Below, one piece after another: positions 16,561-25,516 of a stretch of 64,000 nt of DNA; within the stretch, counting starts at the first letter, position 1; every line of letters begins with the position of its first letter. Origin of the DNA: an uncultured bacterium (GTDB lineage: Bacteria; Myxococcota_A; Polyangia; Polyangiales; Houyiibacteriaceae); contig CALJDU010000049.1 of the NCBI GenBank assembly GCA_938024995.1, forward strand, positions 124,001-188,000. The letters run 5' to 3'. A program made the position numbers and the translations under genes. The notes beneath the pieces were generated by a model. That model was not told the origin of the DNA. It saw nothing but the letters and a program-made list of their open reading frames with translations, and did no database searches.

Positions 16561-19098
16561 TCAAGGCGCGGTGGTGCCGGTCCGCTGCTGTTGTTGTTGT
16601 TGATATTGCTGGCGAATGGAGTCGCGCTCAGCCGCGCTCCGCTTCGCCTGCACGTAGATCAGCGCGCCGCCGACGATCGTCATCCCGAGGAGTATCGCGA
16701 AGAGAATGATCTTCCAGCCGAGTCGACCACGCCGGGTGGCGGCCGCGCGGCGACCTACCTCATCGTCAAACGTGTCGCCGAGTTCGCGCGAACGCTCTGC
16801 ACGTCGCGGTTTGGCGGGCGCTTTCGTTGAAGCGGCGGGTATCGCAACCGGAGGGGTCGATGTGGCTGTTGGCGCGACCTCGGGATCATCGAGCGGGATC
16901 TCCACGGTCGGCGGGAGCTCCGGTCTCGTGAGCTCAATCGCGCTGTCGTCGAAGAGCACCTCAGCGTCAACACCCGTTCGCAACGGGGCGCTCGGATCGA
17001 GTCGAGGACGCGGTACCGGCTTGATCTCGTCGATCGCTCGGATCTGGGTCGGCGAATCGTCTTCGTCGGGAGCGTCCAGGTCCATCGCTTTCGCGGTGTC
17101 GACCGCGCGCGCGATCGCGGCGAGCTCAGGCCGCAGCTCTGCGTTCTCGCGCTCGGGATCATAAGGTGGCGGCAGATCGAGCGGCGCGGCGACCTCTTCG
17201 CTCGCGACATCGGTGGGGTCCGGCGGAATCTCGGGATCGTCAATCGTGGCGAGAGCCGCGCGAACGAAGCGCGGATCCAGGGAGCCGTCGCTACCTCGTC
17301 GCTTCCGTGAGCGCTCCGTCTCCGCGGCGGGGGTCTGCAGCTTTCGCGTGGGCGCGGTATGAGGCGCGCCGCTGTCCGCTTCGCGTTTGTCCAAGAGCAT
17401 CTGCTCGAAGTCATCCACGCTCAGCTCTTGCGTGCCGCCTTGCGCGGCGCCCTCGATGACCCGACCGAGCTGCGTCGCGACGGGCGGCAGGTCATCGATC
17501 GCGTCGTCCAGCGCCTCGTCGAGAGCCGCTTCATCCACCGACGGTGTGTCTTCCGCTTCGCGCTCGACCGCCATCGCCTGGAGATCTTCGAGGCGAACCT
17601 GCTGGGTCCCGTCTTCCGCGGCGCCCTCGATCGCTCGCGGCGGCGCGTCGGAACGACGTGAGCGCTCCGTCATGCGCTGAAGCTCATCGAACGAGATCTG
17701 CTGCGTGCCGGCTTGATCGGCACCCTCAATGGTCGCCACGGGGCGGCTCGTGGTCTCGCCACGGCGCTTACGCTCTGCCTCGATCGCCTCTCGGTCGACC
17801 CGCACGGTGCCCTCTTCGTCTCGGTCCGCTTCTCGCCGAGCGCGCTCCGCCGCGAGCTCCTCCATGTCGATCCGCGTGGTCCCTTCGCTGTCCGGGCTCG
17901 GCTCGCTCTCGAGCTTCCCGAGCAAGCTCGTCAGCTCTTCTCGGCTCCCATCTGGAACGGTCTCTTCGGTCCGCGCGACGCGACGAGGGCGCGGAACACG
18001 CACCGCGTCGCGGATCTTCTCCGCATCCGAGAGGACTAACGTGTCGATGGAGTCCTGGTCACGAGACTCGGGCGGTTCGGACTCGCTCGGCTCGCTAGAC
18101 GGGTTGTCGTTCGCGGCGCTCGCGGGTTCCGTGTTCGCGGGCTCCTCAACCGTCGCGGGCTCCTCAACCGTCGCGGGCTCCGCAACAGTCGCGGCAACCG
18201 CGGCGGCGGGTTCACTCCGTGGCTTCCGCGGTTTCCGCGCTGTTCGAAACGCACCCGCGTCCAGGTCTGGAACCGGTAGCCCCGCCTGGGCGGCGATCGC
18301 TTTGATCAGCGGATCGAGCGACCGCGCGCGGCGATGACTGTCACGCCGGAGGAGGTCGTCGAGGTAATCGGCGACCGCGCCGAGACGCGCAGGGACGCGC
18401 GCTGCGTCCGGGTCCACCAGCTCGCCGACGAGCGCTTCGTAAGCGATGGTCGCGACGCTATAACGATCGGAGGAATCGTTGGCCGCTCCACGAGCGAGCT
18501 CTGGAGCGAAGCGCGCGCGGAACCGGTCGTCGCTCGTCACGACGCTCGAGATCACTTCCTTCGGCAGCGAGGAGACCAAAAAGCCTCCGGTCAACATCAG
18601 CCGCTCGGGATCGATCCAGATGTTCTCTGCGCGCACGTCACCGTGACAGAAGGGAGGCGGGATCGCGACAAGCGCAGCAGAGAGTCGCGCGATGACAGGG
18701 AGCACCTCACGTGGGCGGAGCCGTCGCTGGGTCTTCTTGCGGAGCTTGAGCACGCGGCGAAGACTGGCGCCGCTCGGGACGTGCTCAACCGTGAAGACGA
18801 AAGGACCGTCGAGGTCAGCGTCGAGCAACGGCGAGAAGAAGCGACCGCCAATGCCGATCGCTTCCTGCAGCTTCGCGCAGGTCACCTCCCGGGCGTCACG
18901 GTCGAGGAGCTCCACGCGGGCGATTCGCACGAGGACCGAGGTGTCGGTCTCCTCGTCGCGGCCCAAAAACCCCGTAGAGAAAGGATCGCGATAGAGGCGA
19001 TCGTTGACCACATAGCGGCCCGCGATCTTTTGGCCCCGCTTCGGCACCAGCTTGGAGAGCGGCGCGCCGGTAACCGCGGTCTGTTCAATGGAGGACAT
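16561..19098 (-). CDS. Ser/Thr protein pseudokinase with five G-T-x-x-[IVL] repeats and C-terminal membrane helix
   Basis: 845 aa. Residues about 26-280 have the protein-kinase fold order, but key residues are lost. The Gly-rich loop is replaced by DRLYRDPFSTGF. The ATP-lysine position (VAIK) holds Arg58 in VLVRI. The catalytic loop is HGDVRAEN (D154 and N159 kept, Lys to Arg). The DFG motif is LTGGF (169-173), so the metal-binding Asp is Gly. The middle region is acidic and holds five similar units: GTTRI (T407), GTVRV (T431), GTQQI (T465), GTQQV (T498) and GTQEL (T556). A membrane helix is at about 795-816, and the Gln-rich tail points outward. The N-terminal region is cytoplasmic. Likely a signalling scaffold; no activity is predicted. 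Confidence 0.83.
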   Translation of the reverse strand: MSSIEQTAVTGAPLSKLVPKRGQKIAGRYVVNDRLYRDPFSTGFLGRDEETDTSVLVRIARVELLDRDAREVTCAKLQEAIGIGGRFFSPLLDADLDGPFVFTVEHVPSGASLRRVLKLRKKTQRRLRPREVLPVIARLSAALVAIPPPFCHGDVRAENIWIDPERLMLTGGFLVSSLPKEVISSVVTSDDRFRARFAPELARGAANDSSDRYSVATIAYEALVGELVDPDAARVPARLGAVADYLDDLLRRDSHRRARSLDPLIKAIAAQAGLPVPDLDAGAFRTARKPRKPRSEPAAAVAATVAEPATVEEPATVEEPANTEPASAANDNPSSEPSESEPPESRDQDSIDTLVLSDAEKIRDAVRVPRPRRVARTEETVPDGSREELTSLLGKLESEPSPDSEGTTRIDMEELAAERARREADRDEEGTVRVDREAIEAERKRRGETTSRPVATIEGADQAGTQQISFDELQRMTERSRRSDAPPRAIEGAAEDGTQQVRLEDLQAMAVEREAEDTPSVDEAALDEALDDAIDDLPPVATQLGRVIEGAAQGGTQELSVDDFEQMLLDKREADSGAPHTAPTRKLQTPAAETERSRKRRGSDGSLDPRFVRAALATIDDPEIPPDPTDVASEEVAAPLDLPPPYDPERENAELRPELAAIARAVDTAKAMDLDAPDEDDSPTQIRAIDEIKPVPRPRLDPSAPLRTGVDAEVLFDDSAIELTRPELPPTVEIPLDDPEVAPTATSTPPVAIPAASTKAPAKPRRAERSRELGDTFDDEVGRRAAATRRGRLGWKIILFAILLGMTIVGGALIYVQAKRSAAERDSIRQQYQQQQQQRTGTTAP

Positions 19099-19143
19099 TG
19101 GGCGCCCTATCCTAGCGCGAAAAACGCGCGTGACACGAGCGCC

Positions 19144-19587
19144 TCACGCGCCGGTGCTCCCGAAGCCACCTGAGCCGCGAACGGTCTCGCCGAGGGCGCT
19201 CACGTCTTCGACCGAGGCCAGCTCAACCCGCGCGTACGCGGCGACCACGAGCTGCGCGATTCGCTCTCCGTGGCGGACAACATAGGGCTCCGAGCCATGG
19301 TTGATGAGCAGCACGCGTAGCTCGCCGCGATAGTCCTCATCGATGGTCCCTGGCGCGTTCAGCACCGTCACGCCGTGACGGGCGGCCAGGCCCGACCGAG
19401 GCCGAACCTGACCTTCATGCCCATGCGGAATCGCGATCGCGACGCCGGTGGGAATGAGCGCGGACGAGCCAGGCGCGATCGCGACCGGTTCGTCCACTGC
19501 GGCGGAGAGGTCAAGGCCCGCTGCGCCCGCCGTGGCGTAGCGCGGCGGCGCGGCGTCGTCTCGCAGTAACGTGTACGAGAGCTTCAT
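19144..19587 (-). CDS. dut: dUTP diphosphatase
   Basis: 147 aa, trimeric-type dUTPase. The five family motifs are visible in order: AGAAGLDLSAAV, PRSGLAARHGV, NAPGTIDEDYRGE, HGERIAQLVV and the C-terminal RGSGGFGSTG that closes over the active site. It removes dUTP, giving dUMP for thymidylate synthesis and preventing uracil incorporation. It lies 45 bp upstream of the pseudokinase gene and just downstream of pnp, all on the minus strand. This rpsO-pnp-dut neighbourhood is common in deltaproteobacteria. Confidence 0.96.
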   Translation of the reverse strand: MKLSYTLLRDDAAPPRYATAGAAGLDLSAAVDEPVAIAPGSSALIPTGVAIAIPHGHEGQVRPRSGLAARHGVTVLNAPGTIDEDYRGELRVLLINHGSEPYVVRHGERIAQLVVAAYARVELASVEDVSALGETVRGSGGFGSTGA

Positions 19588-19616
19588 GACCTCTTCGCCG
19601 ACTCCGTCACCAAGTG

Positions 19617-22061
19617 TCAGGCGTCGGCTTCCGGGGTCGACTGCGGCGGGCTGCCCTCACCTTCGCCACCGTTACGGCGGCGACGACGCCGCCGACGCGG
19701 ACGCTCTTCGCCCTCGGCCCGCGGCGCGCTGCTCTCACCACCTTCAGGCTTGGCGCCGTCTGCTGCTGCGGCCGGACGCTCGGAGCGCTCGGGGCGCTCG
19801 CTCCGGCGACCACGGCCACCGTCACGTCCACCGCGACCGCCATCACGTCCACCGCGACCGCCGTCACGGCCACCGCGCCGACCGTCGCGTCCACCGCGAC
19901 CACCGTCACGACCACCTCGGCCGCCGTCGCGACCGCCACGTCCGCGGCTCTCGCGCGGAGGACGCTCGACGTAGCCTTCCGGCTTCTCAAGCAAGACCTT
20001 GCGGGACAGCTTGACGCGGCCCTCGCGGTCAATGTCGCTGACCACGACCTCGACCTGGTCGCCGATCTTCATGTGGTCTTCGACCTTCTCGACGTAGTCC
20101 CACGCCATGTCGGTCACGTGCAGGAGGCCGTCCTTGCCGGGCGCGATCTCGAGGAACGCGCCGTAGTTCTCGACGCGGTTCACGGTGCCCATGTACTTGG
20201 TGCCGATCTCCGGCTCCATGGTGAGGCTCTCGATGAACGCGATGGCCTTCTCGACCGCGGCCGAGTCGTCGCTCGCGATGTTGACCGTGCCGTCGTCCTC
20301 GACGTCGATCTTGGCACCGGTGGTCTCCTGGATCGCGCGGATCATCTTGCCACCCGGCCCGATGATGGTGCGGATCTGGTCCGGCTTGACCTTCACGCTG
20401 ACGATGCGCGGCGCGTACTTCGAGAGCGCGTCGCGACCGGTCGCGAGGACCGCGTTCATCTTGCCCAAGATGTGCAAGCGCGCGGCCTTCGCCTGATCAA
20501 GCGCGTCGCTCATGATCTGCTTGGTGAGACCGTCGACCTTGATGTCCATCTGGATCGCGGTGATGCCGGCTTCGGTACCGCAGACCTTGAAGTCCATGTC
20601 GCCGACGTGGTCCTCGTCACCGAGGATGTCGGTGAGGATCGCGTAGCGGGTCGGACCATCGGAGATCATGCCCATCGCGACACCGGCGACCGGCGTCTTC
20701 ACGGGCACGCCCGCGTCCATCATCGCGAGGCTTCCGCCGCAGACGGTCGCCATCGACGATGAACCGTTCGACTCCGTGATCTCAGAGACGACGCGAATCG
20801 TGTAGGGGAAGTCTTCCTTCGCGGGGAGCTGACCCTTGAGCGCGCGCTCCGCGAGGTTTCCGTGACCGATCTCGCGGCGACCGGGGCCGCGCATGAAGCG
20901 GCACTCGCCGACCGAGTAGGGGGGGAAGTTGTAGTGAAGGAGGAAGTTCTTCCAGTACTCCGTGGTGAGTCCGTCGATCTTCTGCTCGTCGAGCCGCGTC
21001 CCGAGGGTCGCGGTCACGATCGACTGCGTCTCGCCGCGCGTGAAGAGCGCCGAGCCGTGGGTGCGCGGGAGGAAGCCGACCTCGATCGCGATCGGGCGGA
21101 CCGTCTCGAAGTCACGACCGTCGAGGCGGATCTTGTCGTCGAGGACCTGGCTGCGGACCGTCTTGTACTTGAGGTCGCCGAAGGCGTTCTTGATGTCGCC
21201 TTCTTGCTCGGGGAACTCTTCCGCGAGCTTCTCGACCACGTCCTTTTTGACCGCGTCGAAGCCGGCGTAGCGCGCGTGCTTCTCAGCGATGGTGCACGCC
21301 TGCTTTACGCCGGCGAGGCCGACCTCGGCGACGCGCGCGTCGATCTTCTCGTCGCGGGTCTTGGGCTCGTAGACCCACTTCTCTTTGCCGACCGCGTCGC
21401 GGATCTTGCCGATGAGCTCGAGGACGCCTTGGATGGCTTCCTTTCCGAAGTCCAAGATCTCAAGCATGTCCGGCTCGCTGAGCGCTTCGGACTCACCCTC
21501 GACCATCACGATCGCGTCCTTGCTGGCCGCGATGATGATGTTGACGTCGCTCTCCTCGAGCTCCTGGAAGGTCGGGTTCGCGATGAGCTTACCGTCGACG
21601 CGTCCCACGCGAACGCCCGCCACGGGACCGGCCCAGGGGAGCTCGCTCATGTGAAGCGCACACGAGGCGCCGGTGAGCGCGAGGATGTCGGTCGGGTTGA
21701 TCTTGTCGGCCGAGAGAACGGTCGCGACGATCTGCACCTCGGCGCGGTAGCCGTCGGGGAAGAGCGGACGACACGGACGGTCGATGAGGCGCGAGGTCAG
21801 GATCTCGTGCTCGCGAAGACGCCCCTCGCGCTTGAAGAAGCCGCCAGGGATCTTGCCAGCCGCGTACGTCTTCTCGATGTAGTCGACGCTGAGCGGGAGG
21901 AAGTGCTGGAAGGGCTTAGCCTTCTTGGCACCACAACACGTGACGAGGAGAACAGACTCACCGCTGGTGATAAGGACCGAGCCGTTCGCTTGCTTCGCGA
22001 TGCGGCCGGTTTCGATCGTGACGGTCTTGTCGCCGATCTTTACGGACTCTCTGATGATCAT
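19617..22061 (-). CDS. pnp: polynucleotide phosphorylase with long RG-rich tail
   Basis: 814 aa. It has two RNase PH-like domains; the second is marked by GERREIGHGNLAERAL with minor variation and FPYTIRVVSEITESNGSSSM. A KH domain (VKPDQIRTIIGPGGKMIRAI) and an S1 domain (YMGTVNRVENYGAFLEI) follow. It performs 3'-5' phosphorolysis of RNA and associates with the degradosome. It is about 100 residues longer than most PNPases. The extension (about 700-814) contains repeats of R-D-G-G-R-G-G, then an acidic segment and a basic RRRRRRRR-like block. This RG-rich tail is probably an RNA- or protein-binding extension. It lies downstream of rpsO, separated by a terminator. Confidence 0.96.
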   Translation of the reverse strand: MIIRESVKIGDKTVTIETGRIAKQANGSVLITSGESVLLVTCCGAKKAKPFQHFLPLSVDYIEKTYAAGKIPGGFFKREGRLREHEILTSRLIDRPCRPLFPDGYRAEVQIVATVLSADKINPTDILALTGASCALHMSELPWAGPVAGVRVGRVDGKLIANPTFQELEESDVNIIIAASKDAIVMVEGESEALSEPDMLEILDFGKEAIQGVLELIGKIRDAVGKEKWVYEPKTRDEKIDARVAEVGLAGVKQACTIAEKHARYAGFDAVKKDVVEKLAEEFPEQEGDIKNAFGDLKYKTVRSQVLDDKIRLDGRDFETVRPIAIEVGFLPRTHGSALFTRGETQSIVTATLGTRLDEQKIDGLTTEYWKNFLLHYNFPPYSVGECRFMRGPGRREIGHGNLAERALKGQLPAKEDFPYTIRVVSEITESNGSSSMATVCGGSLAMMDAGVPVKTPVAGVAMGMISDGPTRYAILTDILGDEDHVGDMDFKVCGTEAGITAIQMDIKVDGLTKQIMSDALDQAKAARLHILGKMNAVLATGRDALSKYAPRIVSVKVKPDQIRTIIGPGGKMIRAIQETTGAKIDVEDDGTVNIASDDSAAVEKAIAFIESLTMEPEIGTKYMGTVNRVENYGAFLEIAPGKDGLLHVTDMAWDYVEKVEDHMKIGDQVEVVVSDIDREGRVKLSRKVLLEKPEGYVERPPRESRGRGGRDGGRGGRDGGRGGRDGRRGGRDGGRGGRDGGRGGRDGGRGRRSERPERSERPAAAADGAKPEGGESSAPRAEGEERPRRRRRRRRNGGEGEGSPPQSTPEADA
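19800..19945 (-). repeat. coding RDGGRGG tandem repeats in pnp
   Basis: Short GC-rich units encode R-D-G-G-R-G-G and close variants within the C-terminal tail of polynucleotide phosphorylase (residues about 706-760). The tract is in frame and adds a flexible basic segment. Confidence 0.8.
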
Positions 22062-22201
22062 GAGGATTCACTCTCTCCCGACGCGCACGTCAGGCGTGAC
22101 TCACCCGCCTCTCGTTCGTCGGTTCCAGCAGCCTCGCTGGGTGATCACGCGGATCACGGCGAAGCCGCTCGAATCGAAGAACAGGCGCGGGGGAGCGGAT
22201 C

Positions 22202-22232
22202 GAAAAAGGCGGTGAGGACCATCCTCACCGCC
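22202..22232 (-). terminator. rho-independent terminator after rpsO
   Basis: A perfect 10-bp stem (GGCGGTGAGG with CCTCACCGCC, 22208-22217 and 22223-22232) with a 5-nt loop is followed on the minus strand by TTTTTC. It starts 11 bp after the rpsO stop, so pnp either depends on read-through or has its own promoter in the roughly 140-bp gap to its start. Confidence 0.88.
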
Positions 22233-22242
22233 CAACAGTTTT

Positions 22243-22512
22243 CTACTTACGGATACCGAGCTCGGAAATGATCTTCCGGTAACGCTCGACGTCTCTCGAC
22301 TTCACGTAGTCGAGGAGTCCACGACGACGGCTGACCAACTTGAGCAGGCCGCGGCGCGAGTGGTGATCCTTCTTGTGCGTCTTGAAGTGATCCGTGAGGT
22401 AGGTGATGCGTTCCGTGAGGAGCGCGATCTGCACTTCGGGGGAACCGCTGTCGGTCCCGTGCTTCTGAAAGTGCTTGATGATCGTCGTCTTGCGATCGGG
22501 GGTCAGAGCCAT
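22243..22512 (-). CDS. rpsO: 30S ribosomal protein S15
   Basis: 89 aa, exact family length. It begins MALTPDRKTTIIKHFQKHGTD, has the GSPEVQIALLTERITYLTDH core and the HHSRRGLLKLVSRRRGLLDYV segment that contacts 16S rRNA helix 22. It nucleates assembly of the central domain of the small subunit. It is the first gene of the rpsO-pnp-dut group on the minus strand. The predicted start is the ATG at 22510-22512. A terminator lies just downstream. Confidence 0.97.
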   Translation of the reverse strand: MALTPDRKTTIIKHFQKHGTDSGSPEVQIALLTERITYLTDHFKTHKKDHHSRRGLLKLVSRRRGLLDYVKSRDVERYRKIISELGIRK

Positions 22513-22691
22513 TTTTTAATCCAGTCTCCGAAGACGTCCGCATGCGGATCGTCTCAGATCGACGCCTTGTCTCAGCTGTATTGCGTTGACCTCGGGGCGC
22601 CAGGTCATTGTGGTTTTAGCCGCGGGACTATGGTCGGGGGCCCTCGCGAGGTCAAGCTGCTGAACGATCTTCGCGGATACTGCGCGTTTGC

Positions 22692-23918
22692 TCAGTCGCT
22701 ATCGGTAAACGCAGAAACCACAAGTGTCTGACGATCGGGCCTCAGGCACGCGAAGCCCGACTCCACCACGCGGAAGCTCCATTCATGCGACGGGAGGAAG
22801 TGGCCGAACTGCGAGCGATCGGCGACCGCGACGATCTCATCCAACGAAAGGTCTCCGTCATGTCCGTGGCCCGTCCACGCCGCGAGCGCCCGCCACGCAT
22901 AAAGCCGACCATAGGCCGCGCTCGGTTGTCCGTAGGCGCCTCCCGTCGAGAACGCGAGCAACCTCGCGACCGTCATCTGGGTGGTCAGCGGCACGACACG
23001 AAACGGCGAGCGCGCGAGCCCTGATCCCACGGGGCCGAAAGAGAGGTGAAGCTCTTCTGAATCGAGCTTCCCAAATGGCTCCGGGTCGTCCGCGTCGCCG
23101 AGCGAGTCGAGCTCCATGTCGCCGAGGTTCTCCACCTCGCGCTCAAGCGCGAACACGCCCGTCTCCCACTTCCCATTGGGCACCAGGAGGTCGTCGACGT
23201 AGCCCGCGGAGTAATCGTCGCGCTGACTCTCGAGGATCGCCAGCGCGCGAGCCGCCGGAAGTTCTTGGCCCGCATCGGTCGGACGCGACTGGACCGCTAT
23301 GTAGAACGCCTGCGCTCCCGGGCAGGACAGCCAGTTCCCGTTCAGGTCCCAGCGCGGCGGACGAATGACGCGACACGCGAGCGCGCCTTCTTCCATTGGA
23401 TGCAGCGTGAGCGGCAGCGCAGCCAACGGGTGCTCGCGCTCTTTGAGCTGATCATGAAACACCTTGGCCGCCGGACCGACCTCATCGCCCACCGCGACGT
23501 GCTGATGGATCCAGCACGCGAAGATCTCTGTGAGCCGCGGAGCGTCGCGGTGCGCGCACAGCATCACGTCGAGAACCTCTGGGCTCTGCCCATACGTCAA
23601 CGCGGCGGCCGCGCGCCGTTCGAGCGCGCGCGACCACTTGGCGTTCGGGTGCTCGGAGACCGCGCGGAGGAGGTAGTGCTCGACCGCGTCGACGCTCGGG
23701 AGCATCGCCGCGGCCTCCCAGAGCATCCCGGCGTACGCGACGAGCGCGTTGAACCGCGGTCGCCGAATCACTTCAGAGAGCGCGAGCGTGAACGCGGGGT
23801 CGCTCAGGTCATTGACCAGAACGCGTAGGGCCTCCCAGGCGTCAGAAGGCTCACCTGGGGTGAGCGACGCGAACGGTTCGAGCGCGCGTATCGCTCGGTT
23901 GTGCAGCGCGTCTGTCAT
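22692..23918 (-). CDS. uncharacterised soluble protein
   Basis: 408 aa from ATG 23918; a GTG four codons further upstream (23930) is an alternative. No signal peptide or membrane helix. The N-terminal 160 residues are helical, with HEAT-like alternation (ALEPFASLTPGEPSDAW, ALSEVIRRPRFNALVAYAGM, YGQSPEVLDVMLCAHRDAPR). The C-terminal half is more globular, with conserved-looking HLSFGPVGSGLARSPFRVVP and SFRVVESGFACL. I do not recognise the family and assign no function. It is divergent from the HExxH protein gene, so the two may share a promoter region. Confidence 0.72.
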   Translation of the reverse strand: MTDALHNRAIRALEPFASLTPGEPSDAWEALRVLVNDLSDPAFTLALSEVIRRPRFNALVAYAGMLWEAAAMLPSVDAVEHYLLRAVSEHPNAKWSRALERRAAAALTYGQSPEVLDVMLCAHRDAPRLTEIFACWIHQHVAVGDEVGPAAKVFHDQLKEREHPLAALPLTLHPMEEGALACRVIRPPRWDLNGNWLSCPGAQAFYIAVQSRPTDAGQELPAARALAILESQRDDYSAGYVDDLLVPNGKWETGVFALEREVENLGDMELDSLGDADDPEPFGKLDSEELHLSFGPVGSGLARSPFRVVPLTTQMTVARLLAFSTGGAYGQPSAAYGRLYAWRALAAWTGHGHDGDLSLDEIVAVADRSQFGHFLPSHEWSFRVVESGFACLRPDRQTLVVSAFTDSD

Positions 23919-23986
23919 CTCGAAAGCCACGCGGGCACTTTGCCGTCTTCACCGACGCGCGCCAAGAGCCGCGTATACTCTGCAAC

Positions 23987-24604
23987 GTGACGCGCGCGAT
24001 CACTCGACGCTATCAAGACCCGCTCGACGTCCTCTGGATCGGCTGCGCCCGCGCCATCGGGTTCACCGTCGTGAGGACGCCCGAGGTCTTCGCCTCCACC
24101 GATGGCAAAGGAACGCTCCTCGTCGGGACCCCTGAGACGCTCGACCCAGACGATTGCCTCGCGCAGATGATTTTGCACGAGCTCTGCCACGCGCTCGTCG
24201 AAGGCGAGGCGTCTTTGACGAAAGAAGACTGGGGCCTGCGCAACACCAGCGACGATGACCTCGCGCGTGAGTACGCCTGTCTTCGTTTGCAGCGACACCT
24301 TCTCGAGCCGCATGGCCTGCACATGGTCCTCGCGCCAACGACCGAGCACCGCGCGTTCTACGACGGACTGACCAGCGCGTTCGGAGAGCTCTCCGCGACC
24401 GCCCCGTTCACGCTCGAACTCACGACCGAGCGACGCGCCGCCGTGGCTTCCTCGCGCCGAGCCGCCCAAGACGCAACCGCGCGCGCCGAGGCCAGCCCCT
24501 TTGGTCCACACCTTGGGCTCGCGCTGAGACACACCCGCGCGCTTATTGACTCCGCGACGGCGTTCGGCGCTGCGCCCGAAGACCTCTTTTCAGACGTTCA
24601 CTGA
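23987..24604 (+). CDS. HExxH-motif metallopeptidase-like protein
   Basis: 205 aa from GTG 23987. The zincin signature HELCH lies in MILHELCHALVEGEASL, around residues 64-72. A downstream acidic helix LAREYACLRLQRHLLEP could give the third zinc ligand, as in gluzincins, although this cannot be fixed by eye. The N-terminal part (GCARAIGFTVVRTPEVFASTDGKGTLLVGTP) looks like a small alpha/beta substrate region. There is no signal peptide, so it would be cytoplasmic. Substrate unknown. The C-terminal third is Ala-rich helical. It is divergent from an uncharacterised gene. Confidence 0.75.
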   Translation: MTRAITRRYQDPLDVLWIGCARAIGFTVVRTPEVFASTDGKGTLLVGTPETLDPDDCLAQMILHELCHALVEGEASLTKEDWGLRNTSDDDLAREYACLRLQRHLLEPHGLHMVLAPTTEHRAFYDGLTSAFGELSATAPFTLELTTERRAAVASSRRAAQDATARAEASPFGPHLGLALRHTRALIDSATAFGAAPEDLFSDVH

Positions 24605-24610
24605 GCTCGC

Positions 24611-25426
24611 CTATTCCACGATGAACGTTCCTGGATGCCGGAGGTACCCACGGACGATGAGCCCTGGTGGTCGCACGACGTGCTCCGCGACTTCGCGGCT
24701 GAAGTGGAAGCTCATCGAGACGTCGTCTTCTCCGTTCTGACAAGACCCGCGCGCGGTCACAAAGTCATGACGATCCGAGAGCGTTGAGCGCGACGGGGCG
24801 TACATGTCGCCGAGCGCGCAGACCTGTCGACGATGAAGCGCGTCAGGATCAAACCTCCCGCGCGGACGCACCTGGGGACGATCGACGTGACCACGTTTGC
24901 AGCAGCGGCTCCGGGGAGGCGTGGGGTCCGACTCGCTTCGGTCGACGCGATGGATCGCGAGCACTCGAACGAGCGGCTCGTGATCGTACCGAACCACTTC
25001 AACGCGGAGGAGGGTCTCGACGTCAGCCACCCTCGGACCACGGTCCGAAGGCGCGATCTCGACCCCTTCGAGCTCAGGCGCCGCGAGCAGTCGCACCCGC
25101 GCGTTCGACACGCGCCATTCCCGCGACCGTGAGTACTCCTCCCGCGCGCACTCGACGATCTGCCCCCGGTTGGTGGAGCGGACCCTTTCCGCCAGGCAAA
25201 ACTGCTCGCTCCCGTTGTAACCGTCGCTCGCGATGACGCGCCAGAAGTCGAACGGCTTGGTGTACCCCGGAGGCTCCGTCGTGAGCATCGATACGCGGAC
25301 CTCAGCAGGCGTCGGCTCTGCGGTTGCGCGCGAGGTCGACTCCGCGGCCCGCGTCTCGGCTTTGGGCGGAGCGTCTGCCGCCTGGCAACCCATCACGAGC
25401 AAGATGATCATGAAACGCTTCACCAT
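24611..25426 (-). CDS. lipoprotein, function unknown
   Basis: 271 aa. The start at ATG 25426 is chosen because GGTGAG precedes it by seven bases and a signal peptide follows directly (VKRFMIILLVMGC, lipobox Cys about residue 14). The 26 codons upstream are rejected. A Thr/Ala/Glu-rich spacer follows. The mature part has a few cysteines (FCLAERV, IVECAREEYSRSREW, SRCCKRGHV, VCALGDMY) and a C-terminal beta-rich segment ending RGYLRHPGTFIVE. The pattern suggests a compact secreted domain, but no family is recognised. It is downstream of the two CTP-transferase-like paralogues on the same strand. Confidence 0.68.
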   Translation of the reverse strand: MVKRFMIILLVMGCQAADAPPKAETRAAESTSRATAEPTPAEVRVSMLTTEPPGYTKPFDFWRVIASDGYNGSEQFCLAERVRSTNRGQIVECAREEYSRSREWRVSNARVRLLAAPELEGVEIAPSDRGPRVADVETLLRVEVVRYDHEPLVRVLAIHRVDRSESDPTPPRSRCCKRGHVDRPQVRPRGRFDPDALHRRQVCALGDMYAPSRSTLSDRHDFVTARGSCQNGEDDVSMSFHFSREVAEHVVRPPGLIVRGYLRHPGTFIVE

Positions 25427-25516
25427 GATGAGACTCACCGAGGATGAGCATACTTGGGTCACGCAGCCACGCGGCCCTGCAAACCCACCGCGCCCAGCGA
25501 GCACTTCACGAGCCTG

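Noticed and set aside
16561..19098. Active Ser/Thr kinase
   Set aside because: The fold is recognisable, but the VAIK Lys, Gly-rich loop and DFG Asp are missing.
20862..22271. 469-aa plus-strand open frame opposite pnp
   Set aside because: High GC removes stops; the opposite strand encodes an unmistakable polynucleotide phosphorylase.
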